Assembly: GCA_003216375.1 (NCBI GenBank) | Contig: QCIZ01000004.1 | Location: 1 to 64,000 of the forward strand | Length of the DNA stretch: 64,000 nucleotides | Origin: Prochlorococcus sp. AG-402-O21 | GTDB lineage: Bacteria; Cyanobacteriota; Cyanobacteriia; PCC-6307; Cyanobiaceae | Reading direction: 5' to 3' | Part shown: piece by piece, positions 17,485 to 26,634 of the stretch | Position numbering within the stretch: position 1 is the first letter of the stretch | Layout: the number at the start of each line of letters is the position of its first letter | Made by a program: the position numbers and the translations under genes | The notes under the pieces: generated by a model | Database searches by the model: none | What the model was told of the DNA's origin: nothing | What the model saw: only the letters and a program-made list of their open reading frames with translations

Positions 17485-19121
17485 TTCACTCCCCCCTGAG
17501 TTTTATTTGAATCTTTTTCTCCATAACCATATGGTTCAAGGACGAGTGGGGCTTCTCCCTTCCAATTCTCAACAGGAGGAGGTGAAGTTGTTAGCCATTC
17601 AGGAGTAAGTGCATTCCATGGATTATCACCAGCGTCATCACCGTAGAGGATGCTTTGAAGAATATTCCATAGAAAAGGTAGCGTACTTAAAGCCATTAAT
17701 AATGCACCCACGCTACTTATTTGATTGATTAATTGAAATTGTGGATCGTATTCGGCAACTCGTCGAGGCATCCCATTCAACCCTAGCCAGTGTTGAGGGG
17801 CAAAACAAAGATTAAAGCCAATAAAAGTAATTATAAAGTGAAATCTTCCAAGATTCTCATTGAGCATTTTTCCAGTAAATTTTGGGAACCAGTGATAAAT
17901 AGATGAGAAGATAACAAATACAGAACCTCCATAGACTATGTAGTGAAAATGAGCAACAACAAAATAGGTATCGTGTACATGAACATCAAAAGGTACTTGA
18001 GCTAGGGCAACTCCTGTTATTCCGCCTAAAACAAAGTTAATAATAAATCCGCAGGAAAATAGCATTGCAGCATTAAGTGATATTTTCCCTCCCCATAAGG
18101 TTGCAACCCAATTAAAAAATTTAATACCAGTGGGAACAGCTATAAATGCAGTAGCGATTGTAAAAAATAAGCGCATCCATGGAGGAGTACCGCTTGTAAA
18201 CATATGATGGGCCCAAACAACTAGGCCTAAAACAACTATTCCCATAATTGAAAAGACCATTGTTGTATAACCAAAGAGTGGTTTTCTACTATGTATCGGA
18301 AGTATTTCACTTACTAAGCCAAAGGCAGGTAAGACCATGATATAAACAGCAGGATGTGAGTAAAACCAAAAAAGATGTTGATAAACAATTACATTTCCAC
18401 CAAGACTCGGGTTGAAGAAACCGGTATGAGCAACTATGTCAAAGCTCAAAAGTATTAAAGTCCCAGCGAGAACAGGAGTTGATAGAACGACAAGAATGCT
18501 TGTACCAAGCATTGCCCAGCAATACATTGGTAATTGCATTAATTTAAGTCCTGGTCTTCTTAACTTAAGGATGGTAGCGATGAAATTAATACCACCAAAG
18601 ATTGAGCTTCCACCCAAAAGTAATACACTTAATATCCAAATAATTTGACCGGCGGCTGGAGTCGTAATGCTTAAAGGTGGATACGCCGTCCAACCAGATT
18701 GTGCCGCCCCGTTTATGAAATAGCTTGTTATCAACATCAAACCAGAGGGAGGTATTAGCCAAAAAGCAACTGCATTAAGTCTTGGAAAGGCCATATCTCT
18801 AGCGCCAACATAAAAAGGTATTAAATAGTTGCCAAAGGCACCATTTACTACAGGCACGATCCATAAAAAAATCATGATTGTGCCGTGGAGAGTTAAAACT
18901 TGGTTGTAAACCTCTCTAGGCATGAAATCTGAGAGGGGACTGATGAGTTCTACCCTTATTGCTCCAGCTAAAGAACCTCCAATTAAATAAAACAAGAAAC
19001 CACAAACTAAATATTGAAGTCCAATTACTTTGTGATCGAGACTAAAACTAAAATATTTTAGCCATCCAGTTGGTTGAAGCTTTTCTGGAGGAGAGTTGCT
19101 TGGTTTAAGTGAAATAGTCAT
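17481..19121 (-). CDS. ctaD: Cytochrome c oxidase subunit I (A2-type)
   Basis: Catalytic heme a / a3-CuB subunit that reduces oxygen to water. The 546-residue protein has twelve expected spans; conserved parts include LTLHGTIMIFLWIVP, AHHMFTSGTPPWMRLFF and HDTYFVVAHFHYIVYGG with heme and CuB histidines. In helix VI it reads YSHPAV (Tyr254-Ser255) in place of the glutamate-containing HPEV, the mark of A2-type heme-copper oxidases. Four bp separate its start from the ctaC stop on the same strand. Confidence 0.97.
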   Translation of the reverse strand: MTISLKPSNSPPEKLQPTGWLKYFSFSLDHKVIGLQYLVCGFLFYLIGGSLAGAIRVELISPLSDFMPREVYNQVLTLHGTIMIFLWIVPVVNGAFGNYLIPFYVGARDMAFPRLNAVAFWLIPPSGLMLITSYFINGAAQSGWTAYPPLSITTPAAGQIIWILSVLLLGGSSIFGGINFIATILKLRRPGLKLMQLPMYCWAMLGTSILVVLSTPVLAGTLILLSFDIVAHTGFFNPSLGGNVIVYQHLFWFYSHPAVYIMVLPAFGLVSEILPIHSRKPLFGYTTMVFSIMGIVVLGLVVWAHHMFTSGTPPWMRLFFTIATAFIAVPTGIKFFNWVATLWGGKISLNAAMLFSCGFIINFVLGGITGVALAQVPFDVHVHDTYFVVAHFHYIVYGGSVFVIFSSIYHWFPKFTGKMLNENLGRFHFIITFIGFNLCFAPQHWLGLNGMPRRVAEYDPQFQLINQISSVGALLMALSTLPFLWNILQSILYGDDAGDNPWNALTPEWLTTSPPPVENWKGEAPLVLEPYGYGEKDSNKTQGGVK

Positions 19122-19125
19122 AAAT

Positions 19126-19938
19126 TTATATTGATTCTTTAGAGTTTTCTTTTAACCAAGTATCAAAGTCTTCTTGTTCATCAACTATTACGTTTGATCT
19201 CATCCCACCATGATAAGGGCCACACAATTCTGCGCAAACAATTGGAAAATTACCTGCTTTTGTAGGAGTGAAATTTAAAATCGTTGGCTGGCCTGGAATT
19301 ACATCTTGTTTAAGTCTAAATTGAGGAACCCAAAAAGCATGTATTACATCTTTGGATTCCATTTTTAAACTAACTTCTCTCCCAACTGGAACATGAAGTT
19401 CGCCAGAAATAATATCTCCTTTTGGATAATGAAAGATAAAAGCAAATTGCATTGCAGTTAACTCAATTGGTAATGAAGTTGAATTGTTTGTAGATGAAGA
19501 CTCAATTGGCCCTGAACCTATACCTCCCCAAACTCTTTCGGCCTGATTATCCATTTGCCCACTGTGATCATGCATTAAAGGTTGCATTCCACCCATTCGA
19601 TCATAAATATCGTAGCTATATAAACCTACAAACAAAACAACGATTGCAGGAACTGCTGTCCAGAAAATTTCCAGAGTAATATTACCTTCTAAGTCAATCC
19701 CATCACCAGTTTCTCCAGGCCTACGACGAAATTGAATAAGACTATAAATTACTAAAGCAGTCATACCTATGAAAAGTATGCAGCCAATAATGAATAGGAC
19801 TTTATAGAGTTCATCATAAACAGGAGCATTCATGCTCGCGCTTACGGGAAGCATATCGACGTTGTATGCAATCCACACTCCTGCTACGCCAAGAATTAAA
19901 CTTGAAGTAAGAGTTAAAATGGCCGACAGTTTCGGCAA
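19126..19938 (-). CDS. ctaC: Cytochrome c oxidase subunit II
   Basis: Subunit II accepts electrons from a soluble donor (cytochrome c or plastocyanin) at its binuclear CuA site. The 270-residue protein has an N-terminal hydrophobic segment, a second span near residues 45-70, and a periplasmic/lumenal cupredoxin domain. The CuA ligand set CAELCGPYHGGM is at Cys235, Cys239, His243 and Met246. No fused cytochrome c domain is present. It is first in the ctaCDE operon and diverges from ctaA, with an inverted repeat in the spacer. Confidence 0.96.
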   Translation of the reverse strand: MPKLSAILTLTSSLILGVAGVWIAYNVDMLPVSASMNAPVYDELYKVLFIIGCILFIGMTALVIYSLIQFRRRPGETGDGIDLEGNITLEIFWTAVPAIVVLFVGLYSYDIYDRMGGMQPLMHDHSGQMDNQAERVWGGIGSGPIESSSTNNSTSLPIELTAMQFAFIFHYPKGDIISGELHVPVGREVSLKMESKDVIHAFWVPQFRLKQDVIPGQPTILNFTPTKAGNFPIVCAELCGPYHGGMRSNVIVDEQEDFDTWLKENSKESI

Positions 19939-19995
19939 GAAGATCTCCTTTTCTATTTAATAGGTTATGGGCAAAAGTAACTAATGTATCGGCTA

Positions 19996-20099
19996 ATTGT
20001 TAATTCAAGATGAATAATTTTTTTTAAAGAGAATCTTTATGTTGCAGTCCGTTTATTCAGGTGACGTGTAAAAAGTAATCGCTACGTTGAATTAACAAT
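19996..20099. promoter_or_regulatory. 13-bp perfect inverted repeat between ctaC and ctaA
   Basis: ATTGTTAATTCAA at 19996-20008 is repeated exactly as its reverse complement at 20087-20099, with 78 bp between. The arms lie in the 184-bp spacer of the divergent ctaC and ctaA genes, 58 bp from the ctaC start and 24 bp from the ctaA start. Two oppositely oriented copies of one motif facing two functionally linked operons look like sites for a shared regulator; a chance pair or RNA structure cannot be excluded. Confidence 0.5.
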
Positions 20100-20122
20100 G
20101 ATCTTGATGGATTTTTGCATAC

Positions 20123-21049
20123 GTGAAGGTTATTTATCCACCAAAGCCACGCTTTAGATTGGGCCAGCTTGCTGCTCATGTAGTAGTTGCACTAATCGCT
20201 CTTGTGGTGATTGGAGGAGCAACCAGAGTAATGGAGGCTGGTCTCGCTTGCCCAGACTGGCCTCTGTGTTACGGATCTTTTTTGCCTGGTAGGCAAATGA
20301 ATTTACAAGTCTTCTTAGAATGGTTTCATCGCCTAGATGCCTTCTTCGTAGGGATTGTTTTAATTACTCAATTTGTACTGTCTTTGCTCTGGTCAAAAAC
20401 TTTACCTAAATGGCTTCCTTGGACCTATGGATTCTTAACTTTGTTAGTTGCTTTTCAGGGTTTTTTAGGGGCTTTGACAGTACTGCAACTACTGCCATCT
20501 TTAATCGTCATGGCTCATCTTGCAGTTGCATTTACTCTTGTTGCGATCATGAGTGGTGTCACTCAACAATTACTTAGTCCTGGTAAATCAATTTTCCCAC
20601 TTTGGCTTCGTTCATTTGGATTCTTATCTCTTTTTTCAGTAGTAGCTCAGTCTTTGCTAGGTAGTCGCGTGGCGACCTCTTGGGCAGCTCAAAGATGCTT
20701 GGATTTGGGAGATTCTTGCAATCTTTTAGGTCTTCATCGAGCAAGTGCTATTCCAGTGAGCTTTTTGTTGATTTTATTCGTAATTGTTTCTTCTTTTTAT
20801 AGAGATGTTTTTATTAATCAATGGCCCTATCTGTTGACAATTATTTCTTTGAACATCTCACAAATCTTTTTAGGAGTTTTTTCGATTCATCTAGGGATGA
20901 GTGAACCTAGTCTTATCATTGGTCATCAACTAATTGCCTGCTTATTAGTGGCCGTAATAGCAGCATTGAATTTTAAAGGTAGAGGAATTGATGAATCTTC
21001 CCAATCACTTTTCATAAATCAATCAACTTTGGAGACATGTAATGGTTAG
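20123..21049 (+). CDS. ctaA: Heme A synthase CtaA (Cox15)
   Basis: CtaA oxidises heme O to heme A for the terminal oxidase. The 308-residue membrane protein has about eight spans in two four-helix halves. Visible are [21 protein letters not shown] and [14 protein letters not shown] in the first half (heme-ligand His region) and [15 protein letters not shown] and [13 protein letters not shown] in the second. Cysteine pairs around CPDWPLC and CLDLGDSC match the cysteine-containing loops seen in Bacillus-type CtaA. The start is GTG at 20123. It overlaps ctaB by 8 bp. Confidence 0.95.
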   Translation: MKVIYPPKPRFRLGQLAAHVVVALIALVVIGGATRVMEAGLACPDWPLCYGSFLPGRQMNLQVFLEWFHRLDAFFVGIVLITQFVLSLLWSKTLPKWLPWTYGFLTLLVAFQGFLGALTVLQLLPSLIVMAHLAVAFTLVAIMSGVTQQLLSPGKSIFPLWLRSFGFLSLFSVVAQSLLGSRVATSWAAQRCLDLGDSCNLLGLHRASAIPVSFLLILFVIVSSFYRDVFINQWPYLLTIISLNISQIFLGVFSIHLGMSEPSLIIGHQLIACLLVAVIAALNFKGRGIDESSQSLFINQSTLETCNG

Positions 21050-22037
21050 CTCTACATCAGATTTAATTTCACAGCCTGTCAATCGTGAAGAAATCGTTCC
21101 CTCCAGAAAGCGTATTAAACTACCAGCTTGGTTAGAGGTGGCCAAACCAAGATTAATTCCTCTATTACTCGCTACCACAGTAGGTGGAATGGCTCTTTCG
21201 GAGGAATGGCCATTACCCTCTCCAAGATTGGCGTGCACTTTAGGTGGAGGAGCTCTTGCAGCAGCAGCAGCAGGAGCTCTTAACTGTTTGTGGGAACAAG
21301 ATCTTGATAAAAGAATGAAACGCACCAGTAATAGAGCATTGCCCTCTGGTCGCCTTTCTCAGTCTTCTGTTTTTATTGGAGCAATTGCTTGTACACTTGC
21401 TGCTTCAGCACTTTTAGTAAGTGGAGTTAACTGTTTAGCGGCAGGACTTACTCTTTTAGGACTTTGTAGTTATGTTCTTTTATATACAGCATTCTTAAAA
21501 CCTAGAACATCTCAAAATATTGTTTTTGGAGGAGTCGCTGGAGCAATCCCTCCTCTTGTAGGAGCTTCAGCAGCAGCAGGACATATTGGATTGGGTGGTT
21601 GGTGGCTATTCTCTTTGGTAATGGTTTGGACACCAGCACATTTTTGGGCTCTGGCCATATTACTAAGGGACGATTACAGATCTGTTGGCATACCTATGCT
21701 TCCAACAGTAAGTGGTCCTTTTGTTACAGCAAAAGCTATATCTGTTTATGCAAATCTAACTGTATTTCTAAGTTTTTTAGGGTGCTTTGTCTTGCCTGAA
21801 GGAGGCTTTTTATATGGGATCCTATTACTTCCTTATAACTCAAGACTTCTTCAATTGGTTTCCAGATTAAGAGATAATCCAGAGGATTTAGATCGAGCTA
21901 AGAGTTTGTTTAGGTGGTCTATTCTTTACATGTTTGGAGTTTGTTTTTTGCTTGTTATTAGTAGATTACAGTTATCAATTATTTTTAATGATCAGTTAAT
22001 AGACTTAATCAAAGACTTCTCTATAGCATTTTCGTAA
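21042..22037 (+). CDS. ctaB: Protoheme IX farnesyltransferase CtaB
   Basis: CtaB (heme O synthase, UbiA superfamily) attaches farnesyl to heme B, giving heme O for CtaA. The 331-residue protein has an N-terminal soluble leader of about 30 residues and then nine or so spans. Family motifs are [41 protein letters not shown] (first Asp-rich loop) and [27 protein letters not shown]. The ATG lies inside the end of ctaA, so the two are translationally coupled. The ABC exporter genes follow after 102 bp. Confidence 0.95.
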   Translation: MVSSTSDLISQPVNREEIVPSRKRIKLPAWLEVAKPRLIPLLLATTVGGMALSEEWPLPSPRLACTLGGGALAAAAAGALNCLWEQDLDKRMKRTSNRALPSGRLSQSSVFIGAIACTLAASALLVSGVNCLAAGLTLLGLCSYVLLYTAFLKPRTSQNIVFGGVAGAIPPLVGASAAAGHIGLGGWWLFSLVMVWTPAHFWALAILLRDDYRSVGIPMLPTVSGPFVTAKAISVYANLTVFLSFLGCFVLPEGGFLYGILLLPYNSRLLQLVSRLRDNPEDLDRAKSLFRWSILYMFGVCFLLVISRLQLSIIFNDQLIDLIKDFSIAFS

Positions 22038-22139
22038 GTCTATAAAATAAAAATTAAAACTTTATGACCTTGGTCTCTAATATTAATTAGAATTTGTTAG
22101 AAGATGTCAGCTTGTTTTTTTTAGTCAATCTGTTTTTAG

Positions 22140-23153
22140 ATGTTTTTCATCCAACTAAGAGATTTGTTTAAGTCTTATGGCCCGGTTAGGGCTCTAGATG
22201 GACTGAACCTTAAAGTACCTAAAGGTTCTTTGTATGGTTTGTTGGGCCCCAATGGGGCAGGTAAAAGCACTGCAATAAGAATTATCTGTACTCTCCTTGC
22301 TCCTGATTCTGGTCATGTTGAAGTGGGTGGACGTGATGTCTTGCTTGAGGAAAAAGAAATTAGGCAAAGATTGGGTTATGTGGCTCAAGATGTTGCAATC
22401 GATAAAATACTTACAGGTAGAGAGTTGCTTCAGCTTCAAGGAGATCTTTATCATTTAGATAGCAAATATAAGAGAAAGAGAATTGACGAATTGATTCAGA
22501 GATTAGATATGCATGAATGGATTGATAGAAGATCTGGTTCTTTTTCGGGAGGGATGAAAAGAAGACTTGACCTTGCTTCAGGATTGTTGCATGAACCAGA
22601 ATTATTGATTCTTGATGAACCTACTGTTGGTTTGGATATAGAAAGTCGATCAGTTATCTGGGAATTATTGAAGGAACTAAGAAAAAAGGAAACTACTATT
22701 CTTTTAAGCAGTCATTATCTCGAGGAGGTAGATGAATTAGCAGATGAGATGGCTATTATTGATAAAGGAAAAGTAATTGCTAGTGGTAAACCAAATGATA
22801 TGAAAAAAGGACTTGGTGGAGATAGAGTTACACTTAGGGTGCGAGAGTTTAGTGATGAAGCAGAGGCTGAATCTGTAAGGAAATTAATTAGAAATATCAA
22901 TGGGGTATCAAATGTAGTAGTTAATCAAAAACAAGGTTATTCTTTAAATTTTTTAGTAAAAAGCAATGATGTTATCTCAAATTTGTCGAGTCATCTTTCA
23001 AAAGAAAATTTTGAAGTTTTTGCACTTTCTCATAGTCGGCCAAGTTTAGATGATGTTTATTTGCAGGCTACCGGAAAAACCCTTATGGACGCTGAATTAG
23101 AACTTGCTGGTAAAAGAGATTTTAAGCTTGAGAATAAGAAGTCGATGCGTTAA
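22140..23153 (+). CDS. ABC-2 type exporter ATP-binding protein (DrrA-like)
   Basis: The 337-residue ATPase has Walker A GPNGAGKST, Q-loop VAQD, signature SFSGGMKRRLDLASGLL, Walker B LLILDEPTVGLD and a switch-region SSHYLEE. A C-terminal extension of about 110 residues follows, as in DrrA/CcmA-type drug or lipid exporters. It starts 102 bp after ctaB and is followed 31 bp later by its permease, so this is a two-gene exporter, probably cotranscribed with ctaAB. Substrate is unknown. Confidence 0.88.
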   Translation: MFFIQLRDLFKSYGPVRALDGLNLKVPKGSLYGLLGPNGAGKSTAIRIICTLLAPDSGHVEVGGRDVLLEEKEIRQRLGYVAQDVAIDKILTGRELLQLQGDLYHLDSKYKRKRIDELIQRLDMHEWIDRRSGSFSGGMKRRLDLASGLLHEPELLILDEPTVGLDIESRSVIWELLKELRKKETTILLSSHYLEEVDELADEMAIIDKGKVIASGKPNDMKKGLGGDRVTLRVREFSDEAEAESVRKLIRNINGVSNVVVNQKQGYSLNFLVKSNDVISNLSSHLSKENFEVFALSHSRPSLDDVYLQATGKTLMDAELELAGKRDFKLENKKSMR

Positions 23154-23184
23154 CTGATCGTACTACACCTGAATTATTAAAAAC

Positions 23185-24039
23185 ATGATTACTACTAATC
23201 CATCAATTCCTAAGGAAAAGCAATCTAGAAATGATTTGAATCAAATGTTGCAAGAGATTTCTGCCTTAACATGGAGGCTTTTTATTCAATTAATTCGAAG
23301 ACCCTCAACATTATTAGCTGGAATCCTTCAGCCTTTGATATGGCTTTTGCTTTTTGCAGCGTTATTCTCTAATGCCCCAATAGATTTTTTGCCTGGGAGC
23401 AGTAGCTATGGAGAATTTCTTGGTGCAGGTTTAATAGTCTTTACTGCTTTTAGTGGAGCTCTTAATGCTGGACTCCCTGTTATGTTTGACAGAGAATTCG
23501 GCTTTCTTAATCGATTATTAGTTGCTCCATTAAGTAGTAGGAGTTCAATCATAATCTCTTCAGTAATCTACATAACTACTATCAGCCTTTTGCAGAGTTT
23601 TGCAATAATGGCAACCTCTGCTCTCTTGGGCTATGGATGGCCAAGCCTGGGAGGTTTCCTTCTGATAGCAATAACCTTATTGTTATTGGTATTTGCAATA
23701 ACTGGTCTAAGTCTTGGATTGGCCTTTGTATTGCCAGGACATATAGAGCTAATTGCAATTATCTTTATAGTTAATCTACCTGTCCTTTTTGCTAGCACAG
23801 CATTGGCTCCCATCTCTTTTATGCCTGAATGGCTTGGATGGATAGCATCGATCAATCCATTAACATTTGCGATTGAACCGATACGAATGGCATATCATAA
23901 TTCTGTAGATCTGAATTTGATTTTAATTAATGCTCCTTATGGAGACGTAAATGGGTATTCTTGCCTTGCAATTCTATTTATTCTTACAATCGGATTGTTT
24001 TTTCTTATTAGACCTCTTTTAAATCGCAAACTTGCTTGA
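23185..24039 (+). CDS. ABC-2 type exporter permease
   Basis: The 284-residue membrane protein has an N-terminal soluble stretch then six spans, with the ABC-2 family pattern: WRLFIQLIRRPSTLLAGILQPLIW at the first span, LNAGLPVMFDREFGFLNRLLVAPLS after the second, and a C-terminal PEWLGWIASINPLTFAIEPIR motif. This is the partner of the preceding ATPase (31 bp gap). Similar ATPase/permease pairs are found beside ctaAB in related cyanobacteria in my recollection, but an involvement in oxidase assembly is not shown. Confidence 0.88.
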   Translation: MITTNPSIPKEKQSRNDLNQMLQEISALTWRLFIQLIRRPSTLLAGILQPLIWLLLFAALFSNAPIDFLPGSSSYGEFLGAGLIVFTAFSGALNAGLPVMFDREFGFLNRLLVAPLSSRSSIIISSVIYITTISLLQSFAIMATSALLGYGWPSLGGFLLIAITLLLLVFAITGLSLGLAFVLPGHIELIAIIFIVNLPVLFASTALAPISFMPEWLGWIASINPLTFAIEPIRMAYHNSVDLNLILINAPYGDVNGYSCLAILFILTIGLFFLIRPLLNRKLA

Positions 24040-24068
24040 TAATCTTAATTTAGTGATTTAGAAGAACC

Positions 24069-24611
24069 TTGGAGTCTCGAAAGTATCAACTACAAAAACA
24101 AATTATAGAAGCTCTAAAGGCAAATGATAATGATTTATATTCTCTACTGAAATCTCAGTGGGCCCACCGTTTTGGAGTAGAAAGTTTGGAAGAATTAGAA
24201 AACTTAGATTTAAGCCAGTTGAATCAAAACCCTTCTAATTTAAGTAATCAAAAGATAGATCAATCACAAGAAAACTTAGATTTAAGCCAGTTGAATCAAC
24301 CCTCTTCTGATTTAAGTAATCAAAAGATAGATCAATCACAAGAAAACTCTTTTGAGGGTGATAAAGAAATTATTCCAGAAGAAGATGATGATAAAGAAAA
24401 AGGAATCGAATCTAAAAGGGTTGAATCACCAAAGGATGATAATGATGAAGCATTTAAAATCAAATCATATGAAATAGTTAACAAAGAAAGCAATGGAATC
24501 AAAGCTACCAACTCATTTAAAGAAATAAATCAAAATGAAATTGAAGCTTTGATTCCTTTACCTCCTAAACCTACATATGGTTATCTTAAGAAGTGGTTGT
24601 TAAGAAAATAA
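24069..24611 (+). CDS. Acidic protein with a 24-residue tandem repeat, function unknown
   Basis: The 180-residue product from a TTG at 24069 starts with a helical, likely globular segment (residues 1-42, with LKSQWAHRFGVESLEELE). Residues 44-91 are two near-identical copies of a 24-residue unit beginning ENLDLSQLNQ, encoded by a 72-bp direct repeat. The rest is acidic, Lys/Glu/Asp/Asn-rich and probably disordered, ending in a short basic-aromatic motif (PPKPTYGYLKKWLLRK). I know no function. It follows the ABC permease by 29 bp and converges on groL. Confidence 0.55.
   Translation: MESRKYQLQKQIIEALKANDNDLYSLLKSQWAHRFGVESLEELENLDLSQLNQNPSNLSNQKIDQSQENLDLSQLNQPSSDLSNQKIDQSQENSFEGDKEIIPEEDDDKEKGIESKRVESPKDDNDEAFKIKSYEIVNKESNGIKATNSFKEINQNEIEALIPLPPKPTYGYLKKWLLRK
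24198..24347 (+). repeat. 72-bp tandem direct repeat, about 2.1 copies, inside a CDS
   Basis: Unit 1 spans 24198-24269 and unit 2 spans 24270-24341; a third partial unit begins GAAAAC at 24342. Copies differ at only a few bases, around the AACCCTTCTAATTT / CCCTCTTCTGATTT section. The period is a multiple of three, so the reading frame is kept and copy number changes would only lengthen the protein. Confidence 0.9.
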
Positions 24612-24675
24612 GTTCTAAATTGTTTGATGAATTTTAATTTTTATTGAATTTGAGAGAATAAATCTTCTCCCTTGC

Positions 24676-26322
24676 TTACATCATTCCTGGCATACCCATT
24701 CCGCCCATTCCGCCCATTGGGTCGCCGCCTTCTGCTCCTGGGACTGCTGGTGGCTCAGGTTTGTCTGCAATCACAACTTCAGTTGTGATTAGAAGTGAGG
24801 CTATTGAGACAGCGTCTTGAAGAGCAAGTCGTATTACCTTTGCAGCATCTAATATTCCTTCTTCTAGTAAATCAACATACTCTCCAGTTTGTGCATTGAA
24901 GCCTTTACCTAATCTCTTGATATCTGAAACAACAACATCTCCGTTAAATCCCGCATTTATTGCTATTTGTTTTGTTGGAGCCGTTAAGGCTCTTTTTATA
25001 ATTTCAACTCCGGTCCTTTGATCACCTTCTAAATTTTTAGATAAATTTTCAAGCCCTTCACTTAGTTCTAGGAGAGTTGTTCCACCACCAGCAACAATAC
25101 CTTCTTCAATGGCTGCACGAGTTGCATTTAGAGCATCCTCAATTCTGAGCTTTCTGTTCTTTAGCTCAGTTTCAGTAGGAGCACCAACTTTAATTACGGC
25201 TACACCACCTGCCAGTTTAGCTATTCTCTCGTTTAGCTTCTCTTGGTCATACTCAGAGTCTGTTTCATCCAGCTCTCTCTTGATTGAGGCAATGCGATTA
25301 GATAGTTCGGTATTTTGATTATCATTTGCGACAATTGTTGTGCTGTCTTTTGTAATAGTTACTCTTCTGGCTTGACCTAAATCAGAAATTTGAACTTTCT
25401 CAAGACTCATTGCTTTGTCTTCGCTGATTAATGTACCGCCAGTTAGCACGGCAATATCTCCTAGAGCAGCTTTTCTCCTCTCGCCAAATGAGGGGGCTCT
25501 AACTGCTGCGACCTGTAAGACACCGCGGTTTTTGTTTACTACTAGTGTAGCCAATGCTTCACCCTCTACTTCTTCGGCAAGAATTATTAGTGGTGTTCCA
25601 TTCTTTTGAACAGTTTCCAGAACTGGAATGAGATCGGCTATGGATGATATTTTTTTATCAGTAATTAATATTGAAGGATTTTCAAATTCACAAATTAAGC
25701 GATCTTCATCAGTCACAAAATATGGTGAGCTATAACCTCTATCAAATGCCATCCCCTCGGTGATGTCTAGCTCAGTAGCTAGAGATTTAGATTCTTCAAC
25801 TGTTATTACTCCATCAAAACTTACCTTATCTATTGCATCTGCAATCATTAAACCGATTTCCTCGTCTCCACCAGCACTTACTGTTGCAACTTGCTTAATA
25901 GCATCACCACTGACTGACTTGCTTTTTTTCTTGAGATCATCAACGATTTGAGCCACAGCCTTTTCCATTCCCCGTCTTAATTCGATTGGGCTAGCTCCTG
26001 CTGCTGTATTTCTCAAGCCTTCTTGAACCATGAATTGAGCTAAAACTGTTGCAGTTGTTGTACCATCACCAGCTTTTTCTTTTGTTTTTGAAGCGACCTG
26101 TTCAATGAGCTTTGCTCCTATGTTTTCAAATGGATCTTCGAGATCTATTTCTTTCGCAATTGTTACTCCATCATTAACGATATCTGGTGCACCAAATTTT
26201 TTTTCAATAACAACATTTCTACCCTTAGGTCCAATTGTGACTTTTAAAGCATTGGCTAAATTGTTTACTCCTTTTTCTAGAGCACCACGTGATTCGTCTG
26301 AAAAACTTAGAAGTTTTGCCAT
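24676..26322 (-). CDS. groL2: Chaperonin GroEL (Prochlorococcus GroL2 type, no adjacent groES)
   Basis: The 548-residue protein is a complete 60-kDa chaperonin: [20 protein letters not shown] in the equatorial domain, the ATP-binding [13 protein letters not shown], and a C-terminal Gly/Met tail ([12 protein letters not shown]). The start [18 protein letters not shown] matches what I recall of the second GroEL (groL2) of picocyanobacteria. No groES lies upstream, and the 128 bp before the ATG show no CIRCE element (TTAGCACTC-N9-GAGTGCTAA), so regulation by HrcA is not supported by the sequence. Confidence 0.93.
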   Translation of the reverse strand: MAKLLSFSDESRGALEKGVNNLANALKVTIGPKGRNVVIEKKFGAPDIVNDGVTIAKEIDLEDPFENIGAKLIEQVASKTKEKAGDGTTTATVLAQFMVQEGLRNTAAGASPIELRRGMEKAVAQIVDDLKKKSKSVSGDAIKQVATVSAGGDEEIGLMIADAIDKVSFDGVITVEESKSLATELDITEGMAFDRGYSSPYFVTDEDRLICEFENPSILITDKKISSIADLIPVLETVQKNGTPLIILAEEVEGEALATLVVNKNRGVLQVAAVRAPSFGERRKAALGDIAVLTGGTLISEDKAMSLEKVQISDLGQARRVTITKDSTTIVANDNQNTELSNRIASIKRELDETDSEYDQEKLNERIAKLAGGVAVIKVGAPTETELKNRKLRIEDALNATRAAIEEGIVAGGGTTLLELSEGLENLSKNLEGDQRTGVEIIKRALTAPTKQIAINAGFNGDVVVSDIKRLGKGFNAQTGEYVDLLEEGILDAAKVIRLALQDAVSIASLLITTEVVIADKPEPPAVPGAEGGDPMGGMGGMGMPGMM

Positions 26323-26450
26323 ATTTGATTTGAATTAAACTTAATCTCCCACAGGAATCACACATTAGGGGAGGCTAAATAAGTGGGGAAAGCCGAATCG
26401 TAATTCGCAAATTGTTCCCAATTTTTGCAGAAGGTAGTTAGTGTCATCAT

Positions 26451-26627
26451 ATGAACGATCCTGGGGCTTTATTTTTTATTCTCATGGCTGGGTTGGCCGG
26501 TACTATGACTTTGATTTATTTCCCTTTGAGGATATTTCTTACAGCTACGGCAAGAAGCAGAAGGTTAAAACTATTGCAAAAAATAAGAAGATTGAGAGAT
26601 GAACTAGGACAGCCTATTCAAAATTGA
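26451..26627 (+). CDS. Small single-span membrane protein, 58 residues
   Basis: An ATG at 26451 opens a 58-codon frame ending with TGA at 26627. The protein begins MNDPGALFFILMAGLAGTM, giving one hydrophobic span (about residues 6-30), then a strongly basic helix (TARSRRLKLLQKIRRLRDE) likely on the cytosolic face. It lies in the spacer between groL (divergent) and fabG (convergent, 7 bp away). Codon use and the span-plus-basic-tail layout look like a real conserved cyanobacterial mini-protein; the function is unknown. Confidence 0.6.
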   Translation: MNDPGALFFILMAGLAGTMTLIYFPLRIFLTATARSRRLKLLQKIRRLRDELGQPIQN

Positions 26628-26634
26628 AATCTGC

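Noticed and set aside
21023..21325. Minus-strand frame of 100 codons opposite ctaB
   Set aside because: Antisense shadow of a clear UbiA-family protein with no own motif.
25109..26338. Several plus-strand Ser-rich frames opposite groL
   Set aside because: Typical shadows of a long, biased coding gene; no starts with ribosome sites.
26323..26450. CIRCE operator before groL
   Set aside because: The TTAGCACTC-N9-GAGTGCTAA pattern is absent; only a short CGAAT/ATTCG match is present.
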